Shown: positions 35,970 to 44,745 of the stretch, piece after piece | How positions within the stretch are numbered: the stretch's first letter is position 1 | Layout: each line of letters opens with the position of its first letter | Origin: Quadrisphaera setariae | GTDB lineage: Bacteria > Actinomycetota > Actinomycetes > Actinomycetales > Quadrisphaeraceae | DNA length: 64,000 nucleotides | NCBI RefSeq assembly: GCF_008041935.1 | Contig: NZ_VKAC01000010.1 | Coordinates: 142,788-206,787 of the forward strand | Direction of reading: 5' to 3' | The notes under the pieces: generated by a model | The model's input: the letters and a program-made list of their open reading frames with translations, nothing else | The model's database searches: none | What the model was told of the DNA's origin: nothing | Program-made: the position numbers and the translations under genes

Positions 35970-36992
35970 TCAGGCGCCGAGGGTCGAGGCGCGCAGCACC
36001 AGCTGCGCGGGCAGCACCGTGCGGGGCGGCACGTCACGCCCGTCCACGGCGTCGAGCAGCAGCTGCGCAGCGCGCCGCCCCACCTCGGCCAGGCGCAGGT
36101 CCACGGTGGTCAGGGGCGGGCGCGAGGCCAGCGCCATGACGTCCCAGTCGTCCACGCCCGTCACGGCGACGTCGTCGGGGACCGACCGGCCCAGCTCGCG
36201 CAGCCGGTCGCAGACCCCTCGGGCGATCTGGTCGCTGCCGCAGCTGACGGCGTCGAGGTCGGGGTGGTGGCGCAGCAGCACGTCCACGGCCTGGCGGCCC
36301 CACTGCTCGCTCCAGGCGCCGAACAGCGGCTCGCCGGCCAGCGCCCCGCCGAGCGCACCGACCACGGCTGCGGCCCGCACGCGGGCGCTGTGGTGCTCGG
36401 GCCAGCCGGTGACGTGCCCGACGCGTCGGCGGCCGAGGTCGAGCAGGTGCCGGGCGGCGTCGGCGGCGCCGGCGGCGTCGTCCACCACGACGTTGGTGTC
36501 GCCCTCACGGGCCGAGGGCTGGAAGGCGTAGACCACCGGCACAGCACCGGCGGCGGCGCCGAGGTCGACCGGTGGGCGCGGGTCGGTGCGCCGGCCCGTG
36601 ACGATGACGCCGTCGACCCTGCGGCTCGCCAGCATCTTCAGCAGGTGCTTCTCGCGCAGGGCGTCGTCGCGGGTGTCGCACAGCAGCACCGCCATGTCGC
36701 CGGCGCCGAGGGTGTCCTCGGCGCCCTGCAGCACCGGGGCGGTGAAGCGCCCGAAGCTGTCGGTGGTCACGAGCCCCACGGTGAAGCTGCGCCCGGAGGA
36801 CAGGGCGCGTCCGACCCCGTCCGGGGTGAAGCCGAGCTGCTGGGCCGCCTGCCGCACGCGCTCGACGGTCCCGGGGCGCAGCTGCCCCGTGCCGTTGAGC
36901 GCCTTGGAGGCGGTGCCGGGGGAGACCCCTGCCAGTGCCGCGACGTCGACGATGCGCACCGCCGGTCGGCGGTGCACGGTCCTGCTGGTCAC
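35970..36992 (-). CDS. LacI-family transcriptional regulator
   Basis: This 340-residue repressor has an N-terminal HTH and hinge (VRIVDVAALAGVSPGTASKALNGTGQLRPGTVERVRQAAQQLGF) followed by a periplasmic-binding-like sugar sensor domain with VGLVTTDSFGRFTAPVLQGAED and GVDDWDVMALASRPPLTTV. It is divergent from the GH127/ABC operon and likely controls it in response to an arabinoside-derived sugar. GTG 36992 is chosen, five bases after GGAGG; an upstream GTG overlaps the ribosome binding site. Confidence 0.93.
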   Translation of the reverse strand: MTSRTVHRRPAVRIVDVAALAGVSPGTASKALNGTGQLRPGTVERVRQAAQQLGFTPDGVGRALSSGRSFTVGLVTTDSFGRFTAPVLQGAEDTLGAGDMAVLLCDTRDDALREKHLLKMLASRRVDGVIVTGRRTDPRPPVDLGAAAGAVPVVYAFQPSAREGDTNVVVDDAAGAADAARHLLDLGRRRVGHVTGWPEHHSARVRAAAVVGALGGALAGEPLFGAWSEQWGRQAVDVLLRHHPDLDAVSCGSDQIARGVCDRLRELGRSVPDDVAVTGVDDWDVMALASRPPLTTVDLRLAEVGRRAAQLLLDAVDGRDVPPRTVLPAQLVLRASTLGA

Positions 36993-37116
36993 TGGCACCT
37001 CCTCGCCTCGGAGCGATCGAGCTTTCCTGTCTGTCGTCCCCTGCGGGCCGATCGTAGACCCCATGACCATCTCCACCAGGGGTTGTCTGGTGGGCAGCAT
37101 CGCGGCTACGGTTCCA

Positions 37117-37128
37117 GAAAACGTGTTC
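37117..37128. promoter_or_regulatory. Candidate LacI-family operator
   Basis: GAAAACGTGTTC is a near-perfect palindrome (5 of 6 pairs) in the divergent region, 36 bp before the GH127 start. It is flanked by three GTTCC direct repeats (37111, 37125, 37134). LacI-family sites usually have such AT-rich arms with a central CG-type step; assignment is by position and shape. Confidence 0.5.
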
Positions 37129-37163
37129 CTAGCGTTCCGCGACGATGCGAGAGAAGGATCCGC

Positions 37164-39185
37164 GTGGCCTCGACGACCACCGCCCAGACCACCGCCCAGG
37201 GCGCCGGGCCGGCCGGTGCCGCACCGGTGGTCGCCGGCCCCGTCCGCCCCACCCCGGGCACCACGGCGCTGCAGCCGGTGGCCCCCGGCGCCGCCCGCAT
37301 CACCGGCGGCTACTGGGCCGACCGCCAGCGCGCCAACCGCGAGAACGCCATCCCCACCGGCCGCGAGCGCCTCGAGAGCGCCGGCAACCTCACCAACCTG
37401 CGCATCGCCGCGGGCACCGCCCCCGAGGGCGCGCAGGTCACCGGCCCGATCTTCATGGACTCCGACGTCCACAAGTGGCTCGAGGCGGCGGCGTGGGAGC
37501 ACGGGCGCGAGCCCAGCGAGCAGCTGCTCGGCTGGATCCGCGAGCTCACGGCGGAGGTCGCGGCGGCGCAGGCCGAGGACGGCTACCTCGACTCCGTGGT
37601 GCAGGTGCAGGACGGCTCCCTCGGGAAGCGCGGGCGGTACGCCGACCTGCCGTGGAGCCACGAGATGTACTGCGCCGGGCACCTGTTCCAGGCGGCCGTC
37701 GCCGTCAGCAGGGCGACCGGTGAGCGCGGGCTCCTCGACGTCGCCGTGAAGCTGGCCGACCACCTCGACGCGACCTTCGGCGACGGCGAGGGGCAGCTGC
37801 GCGACGTCGACGGGCACCCCGTGGTCGAGATGGGCCTGGTGGAGCTGTTCCGCGAGACCGGTGAGCGCCGCTACCTGGAGCTGGCGCGCTGGATGGTCGA
37901 GGCGCGCGGCACCGGGATCATTGAGGGCCACGGCAAGGAGCCGACGTACTTCTCCGACCGGGTGCGGGTGCGCGAGGCCACCACGGTGGAGGGCCACGCG
38001 GTGCGCGCGGTGTACCTGACCGCCGGTGCCGCCGACGTGGCCGCGGAGACCGGTGACGCCGAGCTGCTGGCCGCCCTGGAGCGGCAGTTCGCCCACATGT
38101 GGGCCACGAAGACCTACATCACCGGCGGCCTCGGCTCGCGCTGGGACTGGGAGGCCTTCGGAGACCCCTACGAGCTGCCCAGCGACCGCGCCTACGCCGA
38201 GACGTGCGCCGCCATCGGGGGGATCCAGTGGGCCTGGCGGATGCTGCTGTCCACCGGGGACGCCCGTTACGCCGACGCCGCGGAGCGCATGCTCCACAAC
38301 GGCTTCCCCGCCGGCGTCTCCCTGAGCGGTGACGAGTACTTCTACGTGAACCCGCTGCAGTTCCGGGACGGCTCCCACCCCTTCGAGAACCGCAGCCCGG
38401 CGCACGGCCGCCGCGGCTGGTTCGACTGCGCGTGCTGCCCGCCCAACATCATGCGGACCCTCTCCAGCCTCGACGGCCACCTCGCCACCACGGGCGCCGT
38501 CGACGGCACCGAGGGCGTCCAGCTGCACCTGTTCGCGCCGAGCTCGCTGACCGCGCAGGTCGAGGGCGTCGGTCCGGTGCGCCTGGCCGTGGAGACCGGG
38601 TACCCGTGGGACGGCGGCGTCCGGGTGCAGGTGGAGGAGGTCGGTCAGGGGGAGCCCGTCGACGGCGCGCAGTGGACGCTGTCCGTGCGCGTCCCCGCCT
38701 GGGCCGCCGGGGCCACCGCCCGCGTCGGCGACCAGCAGCTCCAGCCGCAGCCCGGCACCTACCTCCGCGTGACGCGCGCCTGGGCCGCCGGTGACGTGCT
38801 CCAGCTCGACCTCCCGCTCGACGTGCGCCTCTCGCGCGCCGACCGCCGCGTCGACGACGCCCGCGGCGCCGTCGCCCTCGAGCGCGGCCCGCTCGTGTAC
38901 GCCCTCGAGCAGGTCGACCAGCCCGAGGGGGTCCTCGTCGACGACGTCGTGGTCGACGCCGGCGCTCCGGTCGGCGTGGAGCGTCGCGACGACCTGCTGG
39001 GCGGGGTCGTCGTCCTCCACCCGCGCGGCCGCTCCGCTGGGCACGAGGGCGGTGGGGCCACCTGGCTGCCCGCGGCCGAGCCCGAGCCGGCGCCGGGGAG
39101 CGACGTCGAGCTCACCGCCGTGCCGTACGCGGTGTGGGCCAACCGCGGCGTCGGCCCGATGCGGGTCTGGCTGCCCGTGCGCTGA
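37164..39185 (+). CDS. Beta-L-arabinofuranosidase (GH127)
   Basis: This 673-residue enzyme should release L-arabinofuranose from beta-linked arabino-oligosaccharides, such as those of plant extensins. The (alpha/alpha)6 barrel signatures are present: MDSDVHKWLEAAAW, YCAGHLFQAA, GGLGSRWDWEAFGDPYELP, and the zinc-thiolate site with Glu346, Cys348 (AETCAAIGG), Cys424 and Cys425 (CACCPPN). These match in order and spacing the Glu/Cys/Cys/Cys site known for HypBA1, where one of the paired Cys is the nucleophile. No signal peptide is seen, so it acts on imported oligosaccharide. GTG 37164 is preceded by AGAAGGA. It leads the sugar operon. Confidence 0.93.
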   Translation: MASTTTAQTTAQGAGPAGAAPVVAGPVRPTPGTTALQPVAPGAARITGGYWADRQRANRENAIPTGRERLESAGNLTNLRIAAGTAPEGAQVTGPIFMDSDVHKWLEAAAWEHGREPSEQLLGWIRELTAEVAAAQAEDGYLDSVVQVQDGSLGKRGRYADLPWSHEMYCAGHLFQAAVAVSRATGERGLLDVAVKLADHLDATFGDGEGQLRDVDGHPVVEMGLVELFRETGERRYLELARWMVEARGTGIIEGHGKEPTYFSDRVRVREATTVEGHAVRAVYLTAGAADVAAETGDAELLAALERQFAHMWATKTYITGGLGSRWDWEAFGDPYELPSDRAYAETCAAIGGIQWAWRMLLSTGDARYADAAERMLHNGFPAGVSLSGDEYFYVNPLQFRDGSHPFENRSPAHGRRGWFDCACCPPNIMRTLSSLDGHLATTGAVDGTEGVQLHLFAPSSLTAQVEGVGPVRLAVETGYPWDGGVRVQVEEVGQGEPVDGAQWTLSVRVPAWAAGATARVGDQQLQPQPGTYLRVTRAWAAGDVLQLDLPLDVRLSRADRRVDDARGAVALERGPLVYALEQVDQPEGVLVDDVVVDAGAPVGVERRDDLLGGVVVLHPRGRSAGHEGGGATWLPAAEPEPAPGSDVELTAVPYAVWANRGVGPMRVWLPVR

Positions 39186-39204
39186 CCGGGAGCCTCCCCA
39201 GACC

Positions 39205-39242
39205 CCGCCGGGTCCGCCCGTCCAGCAGGGCGGACCCGGCGG
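39205..39242 (+). terminator. Stem-loop between GH127 and the ABC importer genes
   Basis: A perfect 15-bp stem (39205-39219 with 39228-39242) with an 8-nt loop lies between the enzyme and the binding-protein gene, 27 bp before the latter. It may be a partial terminator or an mRNA-stability element that sets different expression levels within the operon. Confidence 0.65.
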
Positions 39243-39268
39243 CACCCAGCACGGAAGGGGGCGCAGCG

Positions 39269-40588
39269 GTGCGCACCAGACGGGAGTTCCTCGCCCTGGC
39301 GGGGCTCGCAGGCCTGGCCGGCGTCTCGCCGGCGCTCGCGGGGTGCGGCAGCGGAGTGCTGCCGGCCCCCGACACCACCGCCGCGGGCTTCGGGCAGGAC
39401 GCCACCGGCGTGCTCCGCCTGTGGGCCCGCTCCGACACCCAGACCGGCACCCAGGCGGTGGTCGACGCCTTCCACGCCAGCCAGGACCGCATCCGCGTGG
39501 AGCTCACCCCCGTCCTCGGCACGCAGTACGTCACCAAGCTCGCCACGGCCATCCGCGCCCGGGCCGTCCCGGACCTGCTGGCGATGAACGACATCGACAC
39601 GATCCTGTTCATCGTCCGCGACGTCTTCACCGACCTCACCGACCTCGTGGCCCAGCTGCCGGGGCGCGAGCAGCTGAGCCCGGGCCAGACGGCGCTGTCG
39701 ACCCTGGACGACAGGGTCTACGGGCTGCCGTTCCTGGCCGACGACTCCGTGCTCTGGCACAACACCGAGCTGCTGGGCCGCGCGAGCGTCGACCCGGCGT
39801 CCCTGACCGACCTCGACGGGTGCCTGGCCGCCGCCCGCGCCGTGCGCGAGCTGGGCGGCGACACCTACGGGTGGTCGCTGGCGGGCAACGCCAGCGGCAT
39901 CATCGGCTTCGTCACGCAGCCCCACACCTGGGCCGCGGGGACCGACATGATCTCCGGAGAGGTCGGGGAGCAGCGCGGCGGGATCGAGGGCAACGGCGCC
40001 CTGCGGGCCGTCCTCGACTTCTACAGGACGATGTGGTCCGAGGGCCTGATGCCCCGCGGCAACTTCTCCGACACCGGCACCTCGTGGGGCTCGGACTTCA
40101 CCGCCGGCGAGGTCGGGCTGCTGCCCGGCAACTACTTCGCCGCCGTCATGGACCAGCCCGCCGAGGTCGCCGCCCGCACCGGCGTCTCGCTCCTGCCCGG
40201 CCCCACCGGCGGGGTCTCCTTCTTCACCGGCGGTGACAACCTCTGCATCCCGCGTGGCGCGCAGAACGCCTCGGCCGCCTGGGAGTTCACCCGCTTCGCG
40301 CTCGACGTGGCGCAGCAGGAGCGGCTGCCGGTGGGCGGCTACTTCCCGGTCCGCGCCGACGCCGCGACCGACCGCTACCGCGAGGAGTTCCCACTGGCCG
40401 TGGCCCCGCTCGAGCAGATCCGGGCCGGCTACGCGCCGCGCACCCTGTCCTACAACCTCCTCTACAACCAGCCGGACAGCCCGTACTTCGAGATGTTCAG
40501 GCGGGCGGTGTTCGACGGTGACGTCGACGGCGCGATGGCCGGGGCGCAGAGCGCCTACGACCGCGTCCTCGAGCAGGCGCAGCGATGA
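39269..40588 (+). CDS. Carbohydrate ABC transporter substrate-binding lipoprotein
   Basis: This 439-residue extracellular solute-binding protein (family 1 type) has a twin-arginine-like start (RTRREFLALAGLAG) and a lipobox ALAGC (Cys25 or so). The mature domain has VLRLWARSDTQTGTQAVVDAF and the hinge segment YGLPFLADDSVLWHNTELL. It should bind the oligosaccharide released or processed by the GH127 partner, probably an arabino-oligosaccharide. Its stop overlaps the first permease start (ATGA). Confidence 0.92.
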   Translation: MRTRREFLALAGLAGLAGVSPALAGCGSGVLPAPDTTAAGFGQDATGVLRLWARSDTQTGTQAVVDAFHASQDRIRVELTPVLGTQYVTKLATAIRARAVPDLLAMNDIDTILFIVRDVFTDLTDLVAQLPGREQLSPGQTALSTLDDRVYGLPFLADDSVLWHNTELLGRASVDPASLTDLDGCLAAARAVRELGGDTYGWSLAGNASGIIGFVTQPHTWAAGTDMISGEVGEQRGGIEGNGALRAVLDFYRTMWSEGLMPRGNFSDTGTSWGSDFTAGEVGLLPGNYFAAVMDQPAEVAARTGVSLLPGPTGGVSFFTGGDNLCIPRGAQNASAAWEFTRFALDVAQQERLPVGGYFPVRADAATDRYREEFPLAVAPLEQIRAGYAPRTLSYNLLYNQPDSPYFEMFRRAVFDGDVDGAMAGAQSAYDRVLEQAQR

Positions 40589-41475
40589 CCGCGCAGCAGG
40601 GGCGCAGCACCATCACGCACCGCTCGTCCACGGGCCTGCTGCTCGTGCTGCCGGCGCTGGCGTTCGTCGTCGTCTTCGTGCTGGTGCCGTTCGTCTTCGC
40701 GATCGGCATCTCGCTGACCAGCTGGCCCCTGGTCGGCGCCTTCCGGTTCATCGGACTGGAGAACTTCGCGGCCATCCCCGGCGACACCGCGTTCCTGCGC
40801 TCGGTGGGCTACACGCTGCTGTACACGGCGATCGTCACGCTCCCGATCCTCGTGGTCGGCTACCTCATGGCGGTGGTGGTCCGGGCGAACCGCCGGGGCT
40901 CCACGCTGCTGCGCACGCTCTTCTTCCTGCCGTACGTCATCGGCCTGTCCACGCTGAGCTTCCTGCTGGTGCTCGAGGCCCAGCCCGGCAGCGGTGCGGT
41001 GAACCTCGTGCTCCAGGCCGTGGGAGCCACCGACGGCCAGACGGCGTGGTTCACCTCCGGGCCGCTGGCCACCGCGCTCATCAGCCTGCTGGTGGTGTGG
41101 GGCGTCTCCGGGCTGACCATGGTGCTGCTGCTCTCGGGCATGCAGGCCGTGCCGCGGGAGTGCTACGAGTCGGCCGAGGTCGACGGAGCCACCTGGTGGC
41201 AGCGCGAGCGCGACATCACCATCCCCATGCTCCGCCGCCCCATCGCCATGAGCCTCATCCTCTCGGTGATCGGCTCGTTCCTGGCCTTCACGCAGTTCTT
41301 CGTGCTGACCCAGGGCGGTCCGGGCACCGACACCACCCCGGTGGTGCTCGCCATCTACAACCGCGCGTTCGTGCAGCTGCAGGTCGGTTCCGCCACCGCG
41401 CTGTCGTTGGTGCTCGTGCTGGTGGTGGCCCTGGTGACCGCCACCCAGTTCTGGCTGCTGCGCGAGAAGGACTGA
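40585..41475 (+). CDS. Carbohydrate ABC transporter permease 1 (MalF type)
   Basis: This 296-residue permease has six helices and the EAA loop (YESAEVDGATWWQRERDITIPML) that contacts the ATPase. It begins MTAQQGRSTITHRSSTGLLL; the ATG overlaps the lipoprotein stop. It pairs with the second permease downstream. Confidence 0.94.
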   Translation: MTAQQGRSTITHRSSTGLLLVLPALAFVVVFVLVPFVFAIGISLTSWPLVGAFRFIGLENFAAIPGDTAFLRSVGYTLLYTAIVTLPILVVGYLMAVVVRANRRGSTLLRTLFFLPYVIGLSTLSFLLVLEAQPGSGAVNLVLQAVGATDGQTAWFTSGPLATALISLLVVWGVSGLTMVLLLSGMQAVPRECYESAEVDGATWWQRERDITIPMLRRPIAMSLILSVIGSFLAFTQFFVLTQGGPGTDTTPVVLAIYNRAFVQLQVGSATALSLVLVLVVALVTATQFWLLREKD

Positions 41476-41486
41476 GGGAGACGCCC

Positions 41487-42407
41487 ATGGCCACCGCTGC
41501 CCCCACCCGCTCCGCCACCGGGGGACCCCGCCGGCCCGGCAGAGGGACGACGACGCCGAGCGCTGCCGGACACGCCGAGTCCCGCACCAAGCTGGTCCTC
41601 TACGGGCTGGCGGGGGTGCTGGCGGTCCTCGTCTTCGCTGCGCCGCTGCTGTGGTCGCTGCTGCGGGCCTTCCAGACCAACGCCGTCATCACCGAGGCGC
41701 CGTCCTGGGCGACGTTCTTCGACCTCACGGCCGCCAACTTCGCGGCCGTCGGCGGCACCGCGGGGCTCGGGCGGGCGACCCTCAACAGCCTCGTGGTCTC
41801 GCTCTCGACGGCCGTGCTCACCGCCGCCGTCGCCACGGCGGCCGGGTACGGCTTCGGCCGCTTCCGGTTCCGCTTCTCGGGCGCGGCCTTCGGGGCCATC
41901 GTGCTGACGCTCATGATCCCGTTTCAGGCGATCATCACGCCGCTGTTCATGCAGCTCAACGCCATGCGGCTGACCGACAGCCTGCTCGGGCTGGTGCTCT
42001 TCTACACCACCGTGAACCTGCCGTTCGGCGTCTTCGTCATGCGCAACGCCTTCGCCGCGGTGCCCTCGGAGCTGGAGGACGCCGCCTTCGTCGACGGCGC
42101 GGGCACCGGCCGGACCTTCTTCTCCGTCCTGCGCCCCCTGGTGACGCCCGGCATCGCCACCACGGCGCTGTACGCCTTCCTGGCGTCGTGGACCGAGTTC
42201 CTCGGGGCGCTGACGTTCCTCACCCAGCAGCAGCTCTACACGCTGCCGGTGGCCCTGCTGAACCTGCAGCAGGGTGCGTACGGCGCCGTCGACTACGGGC
42301 TTCTGGCCGCTGGGGCGCTCATCGCGATGATCCCGTGCGTGGTGCTCTACGTGGGACTGCAGCGCTACTACGTGGCCGGCCTGGCGAGCGGCTCCCTCAA
42401 GGGCTGA
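41487..42407 (+). CDS. Carbohydrate ABC transporter permease 2 (MalG type)
   Basis: This 306-residue permease has a polar leader of about 35 residues, six helices and the EAA loop (LEDAAFVDGAGTGRTFFSVLRPLVTPG). ATG 41487 follows GGGAG by six bases. The operon ends here without an ATPase gene; the ATP-binding partner is probably the UgpC/MsmK protein encoded at 28.7-29.8 kb. Confidence 0.94.
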   Translation: MATAAPTRSATGGPRRPGRGTTTPSAAGHAESRTKLVLYGLAGVLAVLVFAAPLLWSLLRAFQTNAVITEAPSWATFFDLTAANFAAVGGTAGLGRATLNSLVVSLSTAVLTAAVATAAGYGFGRFRFRFSGAAFGAIVLTLMIPFQAIITPLFMQLNAMRLTDSLLGLVLFYTTVNLPFGVFVMRNAFAAVPSELEDAAFVDGAGTGRTFFSVLRPLVTPGIATTALYAFLASWTEFLGALTFLTQQQLYTLPVALLNLQQGAYGAVDYGLLAAGALIAMIPCVVLYVGLQRYYVAGLASGSLKG

Positions 42408-42684
42408 CCCGCCGTGCGGCCCGCAGCCGGGCGCTCGGGTGCGGTCCCGGGGAGGCCGGGAACAGCAGCGGCAGGCCCGGCTGCGCGGGCTCGAGACGAC
42501 GGAAACAGCGGTCTGATGGCGCCCTGGCCGCCGATGCGCCACGCGAGCGGCCCTGCTCGAGTGGGAATCAGCGGCGCTCCTCTGGCACTGTAGGGAGTGC
42601 CGGCCCGCGTCACGGGTCTGCCCACCGCCGGGGTGCTGACCCGGCCGCGGCGCCCCTGAGCGCTGGTACCTGAACGGATCGTGC

Positions 42685-43962
42685 GTGTCCCTCGCTGTCT
42701 ACCGCGGTGTCCTCGCGCGCCGCGGCGTCCCCGCCGTCATCCTCATCGGGCTCTTCGCGCGCATCCCCATCGCGGCAGCGCCCGTCGTCCTCACCCTCCA
42801 CGTGGTGCTCGACCTCGGGCACGGCTACGGCCTGGCCGGCCTGCTCGGCGCGGCCTTCGCCGTCGGCGCCGCGGTCGGTGCCCCGCTCGTGGGCCGCACC
42901 GTCGACAGGGTGGGCCTGCGGCCCGTCGTCGCCGTCACCACCGTCGCCTCCACCGCCTTCTGGGTGGTCGCCCCGCGCCTGGAGTACTCGGCGCTGCTGC
43001 CCGCAGCGCTGCTCGCCGGGCTGCTGTCGCTGCCCGTGTTCTCCGTGACCCGCCAGGCGCTCGCGGCGATGCTCACCCCCGAGCTGCGCCGCCCCGGCTT
43101 CTCGCTGGACTCGATGGCCGTCGAGATGAGCTTCGCCGTCGGCCCTGCGGCGGGCATCGCGCTCTACACCGCCACCAGCGCCGCGACCACGCTGACGGCG
43201 GTGGCCGGGCTCGTGCTCGTGGCGGGTGCGGCGCTGTTCGTGCTCGACCCGCCGGTGCGCGACCCCGAGCTCACGCGCACCCTGGCGGTGGGCGAGCGCG
43301 CTGAGCGACCCCGGCTGAGGAGCTGGCTGAGCCGCCCCGTCGTGGCGCTGCTGCTGGTGACCTCGGCCGCCACCGTCACGGTGAGCGGCACCGACACCGC
43401 GCTGTCCGCGGTGATGACCTCCTGGGACGCCGTGCCGCACCTCGGTCTGGTCTTCGCGGTGTGGTGCATGGCCTCGCTCGTGGGCGGGTTCGTCTTCGGC
43501 GCCATGAAGGACCGGCCGTCCCCGCTGCTCGTGCTCCTGCTGCTGGCGGGCACCGCCCTGCCGGTCTCCCTGGCGGGGAGCTGGCCGGTGCTGGCGCTGC
43601 TCGTGGTGCCGACGGGGCTGTTCTGCGCCCCGCTCATGGCGGGCACCGCCGAGGCACTCACCCACGCCACCCCCGCCACCGTGCGCGGCCTGGTGCTGGG
43701 CGTGCACGCCTCCGCGCTGACGCTGGGAGACGCCTTCGGCGCGCCGCTCACGGGCGTCGCCGTGGACCGGTTCGGGGCCCAGTGGGGCTTCGCCGCCGTG
43801 GGCGCCGCCGGACTGGTGCTGGCCGCGCTCGCGCTGCTGGTCGGCGGTTGGCGGGTCCCGGCGGCAGCGGCGCCCGCCTCGGGCGGCCGCTCGTCGTCGT
43901 CCTCGTCCTCCGAGCCCGCCGTGCCGGCACCCCGCGCCGAGTCCGCCGACGCGCTGGCCTGA
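42685..43962 (+). CDS. Major facilitator superfamily transporter
   Basis: This 425-residue, 12-helix MFS protein starts VSLAVYRGVLARRGVPAVIL. The loop 2-3 motif is PLVGRTVDRVGLRPVV, and the C-terminal half opens at PVVALLLVTSAATVTVSGT. The tail is Ser/Ala-rich and soluble. The closest look is to sugar or drug efflux (YfcJ/AraJ-like) members, but I cannot assign a substrate. The 277-bp upstream region (42408-42684) has one short inverted repeat (GGCACT/AGTGCC at 42584-42601) but no convincing promoter. Confidence 0.9.
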   Translation: MSLAVYRGVLARRGVPAVILIGLFARIPIAAAPVVLTLHVVLDLGHGYGLAGLLGAAFAVGAAVGAPLVGRTVDRVGLRPVVAVTTVASTAFWVVAPRLEYSALLPAALLAGLLSLPVFSVTRQALAAMLTPELRRPGFSLDSMAVEMSFAVGPAAGIALYTATSAATTLTAVAGLVLVAGAALFVLDPPVRDPELTRTLAVGERAERPRLRSWLSRPVVALLLVTSAATVTVSGTDTALSAVMTSWDAVPHLGLVFAVWCMASLVGGFVFGAMKDRPSPLLVLLLLAGTALPVSLAGSWPVLALLVVPTGLFCAPLMAGTAEALTHATPATVRGLVLGVHASALTLGDAFGAPLTGVAVDRFGAQWGFAAVGAAGLVLAALALLVGGWRVPAAAAPASGGRSSSSSSSEPAVPAPRAESADALA

Positions 43963-43983
43963 CGCCGCGGCTGCGCGCAGCCC

Positions 43984-44745
43984 CTAGAAGCGGCGCGGCG
44001 GGTTGGTGCAGCCCAGCTGCTCCTCGCTGAGCCGCTCCACCTCCGGCCGGTGCGCCCACACCACCGCGTTCGCGATGACCCGGCGCACGTCGGGGTGCTG
44101 GTAGACCGGGTACTCCTGGTCCCCGGGGGAGAAGTAGAAGACCCGGCCCTGCCCGCGCTGGTAGGTCACCCCGGAGCGGAAGACCTCGCCGCCGGCGAAG
44201 GTGGACAGGAACACCACCTCGTCGGGGTGGGGGATGCCGAACGGCTCCCCGTACATCTCCTGCTTCTCGATGACGATCGGGTTGGCCACGCCCCGTGCGA
44301 TGGGGTGCGACGGGTCCGTGGTCCACACGAGCTCGCGCTCGCCCTCGTTGCGCCACGCGAGCGAGCACGTGGTGCCCAGCAGCCGCGTGAAGATCTTCGA
44401 GTAGTGCGCCGAGTGGAGCCCGACGAAGCCCATCCCGGCCAGCACGTGGCGGTGGACGCGGGCGACCACCTCGTCGCTGACCTGCTCGTGGGCGGCATGG
44501 CCCCACCACAGCAGCACGTCGGTGCCGGCGAGCACCTCCTCGGTGAGCCCGTGGTCGGGCTCGGAGGCCAGCGTCGCCGTGCGCACCACGGCCCGCTCGC
44601 CGAGGTGCTCGGTGATGCCCGCGGCGATGGCCCCGTGCATGCCGTCGGGGTAGATCTCCCCGATCCACTCCGGGTGCTGGCGCGCTTCGTGCACGCCCTC
44701 GTTCCAGACCGTCACCCGCACCGGGCCGCTCGTCGTCGGGCTCAC
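43984..44745 (-). CDS. ThuA-like trehalose-utilization family protein
   Basis: This 253-residue protein has a glutamine-amidotransferase-like fold of the ThuA family: [61 protein letters not shown]-type [14 protein letters not shown]. ThuA proteins act in disaccharide (trehalose/maltitol/sucrose) oxidation with a Gfo/Idh/MocA partner (ThuB). GTG 44745 follows GGGAGG and overlaps the oxidoreductase stop as GTGA, supporting a functional pair. The catalytic Cys of amidotransferases is replaced, as usual for the family. Confidence 0.9.
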   Translation of the reverse strand: MSPTTSGPVRVTVWNEGVHEARQHPEWIGEIYPDGMHGAIAAGITEHLGERAVVRTATLASEPDHGLTEEVLAGTDVLLWWGHAAHEQVSDEVVARVHRHVLAGMGFVGLHSAHYSKIFTRLLGTTCSLAWRNEGERELVWTTDPSHPIARGVANPIVIEKQEMYGEPFGIPHPDEVVFLSTFAGGEVFRSGVTYQRGQGRVFYFSPGDQEYPVYQHPDVRRVIANAVVWAHRPEVERLSEEQLGCTNPPRRF

